DNA of 64,000 bases, taken from positions 10,269,001 to 10,333,000 of the forward strand of contig NC_088921.1 in the NCBI RefSeq assembly GCF_038396675.1. The letters are read 5' to 3'. The translations under genes were made by a program, and so were the position numbers. Shown here one piece after another: positions 59,490 to 64,000 of this stretch (the first letter of the stretch is position 1; every line of letters starts with the position of its first letter). Under the pieces are notes generated by a model. The model ran no database searches and was not told the origin of the DNA. It saw nothing but the letters and a program-made list of their open reading frames with translations. Source of the DNA: Hydra vulgaris (taxonomy: Eukaryota > Cnidaria > Hydrozoa > Anthoathecata > Hydridae).

Positions 59490-62390
59490 TTTTTTTACCA
59501 ATAGTTTCAAATTAATCTCCTTAGAATTTGCAAGACAAACACAGCAGAATTGAGATGAAATTCTTTTCTTAAGCATATTGGATACAACAGTGTTTAGTGT
59601 TTTAAAAATTAGACTTTACTACTAAAGTACTTTCACCTAGATTAAATTCAATATTGTTCAACACAAAAAATTTAATAAAAATTGAATTTAAAATTTAAAA
59701 CTCTGCATTAAAAAAAACAAGAAAAAAAACTTAAAAAAAAAAGTTTAAAACACTAAAAGAAGAAATTGTATTAAACAAAAGTAAATTTTCATTTATTTCA
59801 TTTCATTTAAAACCTAAGTTTGTCAAAGATTGTCAAAGATAAGATTTTTATAGATGATTTCGGTTGAAGTTTTATTAATTCGCTGCAACTATGTTGAGCA
59901 GTAGAAATTTTTGTGCATATGTCACAATAGAGATGTTTATGTTGTTAATGTGCTTAGGTAACTAAGTTTGCGTGTATAACACACATTAAAGAGAAAACTT
60001 TTTTTTCTTATAGGTTAAGGTTTTTACATTCAAACTTTTTTTCTTCTAAAGATAAATAATGGAGCGAAGCTCCTATTAAGCTCGGAATGGTCTGGAAAAA
60101 AATTTAATAAAAACTTAGCAGAAACTTAATAAAGAAAAAAATTAAGGTCATACCCGTTATTTTATGGGTCTACATTTTTACAAATAGAAGTTCTGTAGTA
60201 TTGAACAAGAATTGTTTACTCAAAACAAAGATTTGACTGATTTTTATTTTCAACCACTTACTAAAAGTTATTGAAATAAAAAGGCTATATAAAAAGACTA
60301 TATAAAAAATAAGTATAGATATGGTAGGTGTGAAATAGACTTACCATGACCCATATTATAAGGGTCATGTCAAATTCACATATGTTCAAGTCTAATTTTA
60401 AAATTTCTTTAAATTTTTTATACCAATTGTAATTAATCAACACATATCAAGCGGGTATTTTAAATATTATTTAGAATAACTGCTTCGGATACTTATATCT
60501 GAACCACTAATATATAGCGGTTTGTGAAACAACTACAGAAGAGTATAAAATATTTAAAAGTTAACTATATTATAAATTATTTTTTTATTCATAACTTTAA
60601 AAGGTAGACAATATGCATAGTTTTTTTAAGGCCTACTAAAAAATATTAAAGTAAGATATAAGTATAGAAATGGTAGAATTGACTTATACAGACCTGTGTT
60701 TTATGGGTCAAGACAGCTAAAATGTGTATATTTCAATATACTTTACATTTTTCTATATTTATATGTACATTTTCGATTAGGAAAATATAAAGAAATACAA
60801 ACAAGATAAGAATTCTTCTGGATGTAATCAAGTAACAGTGATTATACCTTTCCAAGCTTCTTCATTTTAAGCTTTATATTTCTTTGTAAAGGTGAATGAA
60901 AATATGTATACATTTATATACATTTTTTGGTTTTTTGTTTCGCCATCTTAGATAAAAATTTTGCAAGAAAAATTACTACATTGTTTTTCCTCATGAAACA
61001 TTGCAGCCAACTTGATTTTTTTGGAGAAACAGATATACTTCCTAATTATTTTCTAATTTTACACAATTACATTCTAAATATCACATTTGATAACATTATT
61101 TCTGTTTGATTGTATAAAGCGTTTGGTTATATTAGTAGAAACTCTGTGATAAACTTTTGCATAACAAGTGAAATACAAAAAGTTGTATTAGGCTTGCATG
61201 TGTTAATTATTTATATAAATGCTATCAGTGCTGTACTCAGCATTAATTTAGGAAATACCATTTATGAAAAAGATTCTTCCCCTTTCCAACCTTCTTTATA
61301 CAAAGAGTTTTACAATGATAATGCATTCTGTATTGAAAAATTTTAAATTTTGTACTTGTAGAGTGGCACAAACACTTTCTTGGCACTTTTTTCACAGAAA
61401 AAACTAAACAAAAACATTTTTGGTTCAAAATGAGTCAGCAAAAAGCAAGATTTCATTCAGAGTCAGATCTGTTTTGGTTGTGTTAATTAAGGCAAAAAAA
61501 TATCTATATTTGAGGAAAAGTTTATTGATTTATCTGATCAAAGACTATCTGAACTCAGTCTGAGCCTCAAGTCTAAAATCTCATCTGCCTGGAATTTGCT
61601 GAAGCTGCATAACTTGTATTTTAAAACAGAAAGATAAAGCAGTCAGTAAAGATTTGGAGACTTTCTTAATAAATGACTGTCATCAAGTTAAAAATAATTA
61701 AAAAAGATGACAATTGCTATTGAGCTGTTTGAGCTAAGACTAAAAAAGTACTAAAAGCAGTACTAGAACAACTAAAATCAGTTGTTCACTTAATCTTTCT
61801 AAATTTATCTATCTGATGATTATAGATGATAATCTGAGATAATTCCATTATAAAAAAGAAATTCATCCTGCTCAGAATGCTGTCAAAATGTTGGCAACGG
61901 TATTTGTTAACCTTGCAACAAAAAAACAACTGCTGAAAACTCCTATGCCTTAATTACATCAATAAATCAAAATACTTCTGACAGAGTTGTTTCTTGTAAG
62001 CTAAATATAATATATCTATTATTGGTGATAGCACAAGTATAAAACTTGCAACAGGAGGAAACATTCTTCCTGTTAAAGTATACAGAGACCAGTCACTTAG
62101 CATATAAGAAATAAAACAATCAAAAAGTTGACGATAATCTTTTAAATTGTACAGTAATAGGAAAAATACAGCTGATAAGTTAAAATGCTAAAAGAAGAAC
62201 ACCTATGCCAAACACCTATGCTGTTACAGGAGAACAGCTATGCTGAAGTTACAAACAGAAAACATTAATTGAATAGGTTTTATGACGTGATAAAATGTCG
62301 ACTCAAGAACAGTAAAAATTTTTTTTGAAAAAGATATTGTTAATTGTACTGAACTATCTATGCTGGTAAAAGAAGATACCAGGTCTTTTT
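59490..62390. other. Region with degenerate repeats; no confident gene
   Basis: TATGGGTC / ATAAGGGTCATG-type segments after GTATAGA.ATGGTAG recur near 60160, 60320 and 60670, suggesting an old ~330-350-bp tandem repeat. Between 61434 and 62370 plus-strand pieces such as MSQQKARFHSESDLFWLC and VKMLATVFVNLATKKQLLKT look like a badly decayed ORF, but no family is recognised. Confidence 0.4.
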
Positions 62391-62404
62391 AATTCAGTTA
62401 TATG

Positions 62405-62520
62405 CAGGGATGAAAAATGGGAGTCCAAAGTCCAGGATTTCCTGTTTTTATCCGGAATTTAGAGTCCTGCCTGTCCTTATAATTTTAGGGAATCCCGGAC
62501 TTTGGGAATTTTAAATTTTA
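62405..62520. repeat. Imperfect inverted repeat (GTCCAAAGTCCAGGA / TCCCGGACTTTGGGA)
   Basis: Arms of about 15 bp with two mismatches flank a ~70-bp centre that itself contains ATCCGGAATT and GAGTCCTGCC. This may be a small foldback element. Confidence 0.5.
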
Positions 62521-62928
62521 TATCAGCATATAAACCTTTACTAACAAACCGTTATTAGCTTCTACAAGTTTATTAGTTTAAAATTGTTTAGCCAACAGCA
62601 ACGTAACTTTAAACCAGTGAAAGCTTGAATGTACTAAATTGCGCTGCATATGGCAAGCTCTGCGTCATATAAATTATTCCAAAATTTGAAGTGTGTTTAT
62701 TACAAACACAGTCTATAGCATGCAGGTTAAGATTTACTAAAAGACTTACATTTATTCTATTCATTTTCTAAGACTTTTTGTTTTTAACTTTTTTTTTTGT
62801 ACTTTGCTATTTGGTTTAATTTTGTAAAACGTATTCAAAATTTCTTTGTCATAATTAATATTAAATAAAAAAAACAGAACAGTTTTATCAAAATTGTTCG
62901 TCAATTTATTCTGAAATGTTTTTTTCCA

Positions 62929-63349
62929 GGCATTTGATCATGAATCCATACATAAAATTTGTGTAAAAATGGCTTCACAGTTCGGATTTACATTTGACAG
63001 AGATAATATGAGAATTCAAGTTTGCAACCTTGCCATAAAGCATCGCAAAGAAAATAAAAATGTCATATATAAACTATGGATCTATTTAAAGGTTGATTCA
63101 ATTACAAGATATATGTGTCACTACCCTGGTATTAATGCCCTATACTCTAAAGACAATCAATTTATTGTTGTCAATCTTAGCACCATTGATACAAAAGGAA
63201 AACAAACTGCAGACCACACTAAAAAGATTATTGAAAAATGTTTAGATAAGTTTGGAATTAATAAAGCTAACATTCTTATTTTTTATTTATCATTCATTTA
63301 TTTAAATTTGAAAATGATATGTTTATGTATTTCTTCTTTATTTGTTTAA
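62929..63349 (+). pseudogene. hAT-like transposase fragment (RNase H N-terminal part)
   Basis: After an acceptor-like TTTTTTCCAG the frame is open through AFDHESIHKICVKMASQFGF, KLWIYLKVDSITRYMCHYPG, NALYSKDNQFIVVNLSTIDT and TKKIIEKCLDKFGINKANIL, then loses protein character. The order 'D..T.....G.NA.Y......V..L...DT...HT...I...L...I' resembles the segment preceding the D-N-A-x-N-M motif of hAT/ZBED transposases. No donor or continuation is found. It is either an exon whose partners lie beyond the window or a relic. Confidence 0.4.
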
Positions 63350-64000
63350 GGTAATAAAATAAAAAAACTATATATTTTTGTTAACTACATACATTAAAAA
63401 CATAAAAAAACTATATATTTTTGTTAACTACAACATATATATTTTGATCATTTTACTAATAAAAATTATAAAAATTATTTAAAAGTTTTTAATATTCTGA
63501 AAGCCAATTCTATGACAAAAAAAAAAAACAAGGCCTTATTTGTAAAATTCTGATAAGTAATTTTTATTTTATATTCTTTTAATTCATCATGATCCTAGTT
63601 CGTTATTTTACGTGTAGTCATATAGCTAATTTTACGTGTAGTCGTATAGCTGTTAACTCAGTGGCAAAAGGATTAAGACCACTATAAATGAAAAAACTTG
63701 CCACAGGACACGTTTTTTCAAGAGTAGTTTTAGAAGGTAAGATTTTCTAAGAACCAAAACACATCAAATTTGTTTGAAAATTTACATATAGATTAAAAAG
63801 AGAGATAAGGAATCTAATGGAATGGGGAAAGCTTTTTAACATTTATACATAATTTCTAAATACTCAGCATTTAAAAACTTTTAAGTTGATTTATTAAAAA
63901 AAAAAGTCTTATTAAGCTCTTTACAACCATGTTAACCATATATAAATATATTGACGAAAAAAAAATCCTCTGAAATGACTATCTTCAGAAAGTAGGTAGT
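63350..64000. other. Right-edge AT-rich DNA
   Basis: No gene is seen. Contains a duplicated AAACTATATATTTTTGTTAA (63366, 63407) and a doubled TTTTACGTGTAGTC.TATAGCT near 63606-63650. Confidence 0.5.

Noticed and set aside
60927-61346. Two adjacent plus-strand ORFs (60 and 78 residues)
   Set aside because: Hydrophobic, AT-driven composition, no splice support and no family resemblance.

Overview
The window looks like animal nuclear DNA from a cnidarian, most plausibly Hydra. It is extremely AT-rich and crowded with long (TA)n arrays. It contains a DEATH-NACHT receptor of the kind expanded in Hydra, an LGN/AGS3-type exon, and many decayed transposons. The species call is inference from composition and gene content.

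Layout. 1-2.7 kb: first coding exon of a GPSM (LGN/AGS3/Pins) gene on the minus strand. 3.5-5.4 kb: TA arrays and a ~175-bp tandem repeat. 6.0-7.9 kb and 9.4-11.0 kb: two unrelated transposase-like pseudogenes on the minus strand. 13.6-16.7 kb: a hAT transposon with visible terminal inverted repeats and a broken transposase. 16.8-17.7 kb: a third decayed transposase-like gene. 18.4-30.5 kb: a seven-exon plus-strand gene for a ~1,600-residue protein (Cys/His modules, an 'HEEADTRL...SPDTDV' block, a C-terminal CXC domain). It carries four apparent frameshifts and a 6.3-kb first intron that opens with ~800 bp of pure (TA)n.

Nested in that intron, on the opposite strand (24101 to 21699), is a nine-exon gene whose six central exons are only 24 or 27 nt. 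Every junction is phase 1 and the whole model stays open for 159 residues, ending in an Arg/Gly-rich tail. This is the most novel item in the window. 30.5-37.5 kb: intergenic DNA with a TIR-bearing non-autonomous element, perfect hairpins, a LINE tail and a dispersed repeat.

37.6-57.6 kb: a three-exon minus-strand NLR gene (DEATH, NACHT, C-terminal exon; 769 residues) with a candidate 48-nt in-frame cassette exon between DEATH and NACHT. Its 14.7-kb first intron holds a FDTT-type transposase relic, two minisatellite-like repeats, a Tc1/mariner relic, a tRNA-derived SINE, a foldback element and a LINE. 57.7-64 kb: a second copy of the SINE, a second fragment of the transposase family seen at 16.8 kb, and a hAT-like fragment.

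Three gene starts (GPSM, micro-exon gene, NLR) have a 3' splice-site-like AG 10-35 nt before the ATG, as expected for a 5'UTR intron or for spliced-leader trans-splicing, which is known in Hydra. All exon models were built by eye from splice signals, phase and protein similarity; none was checked against transcripts.
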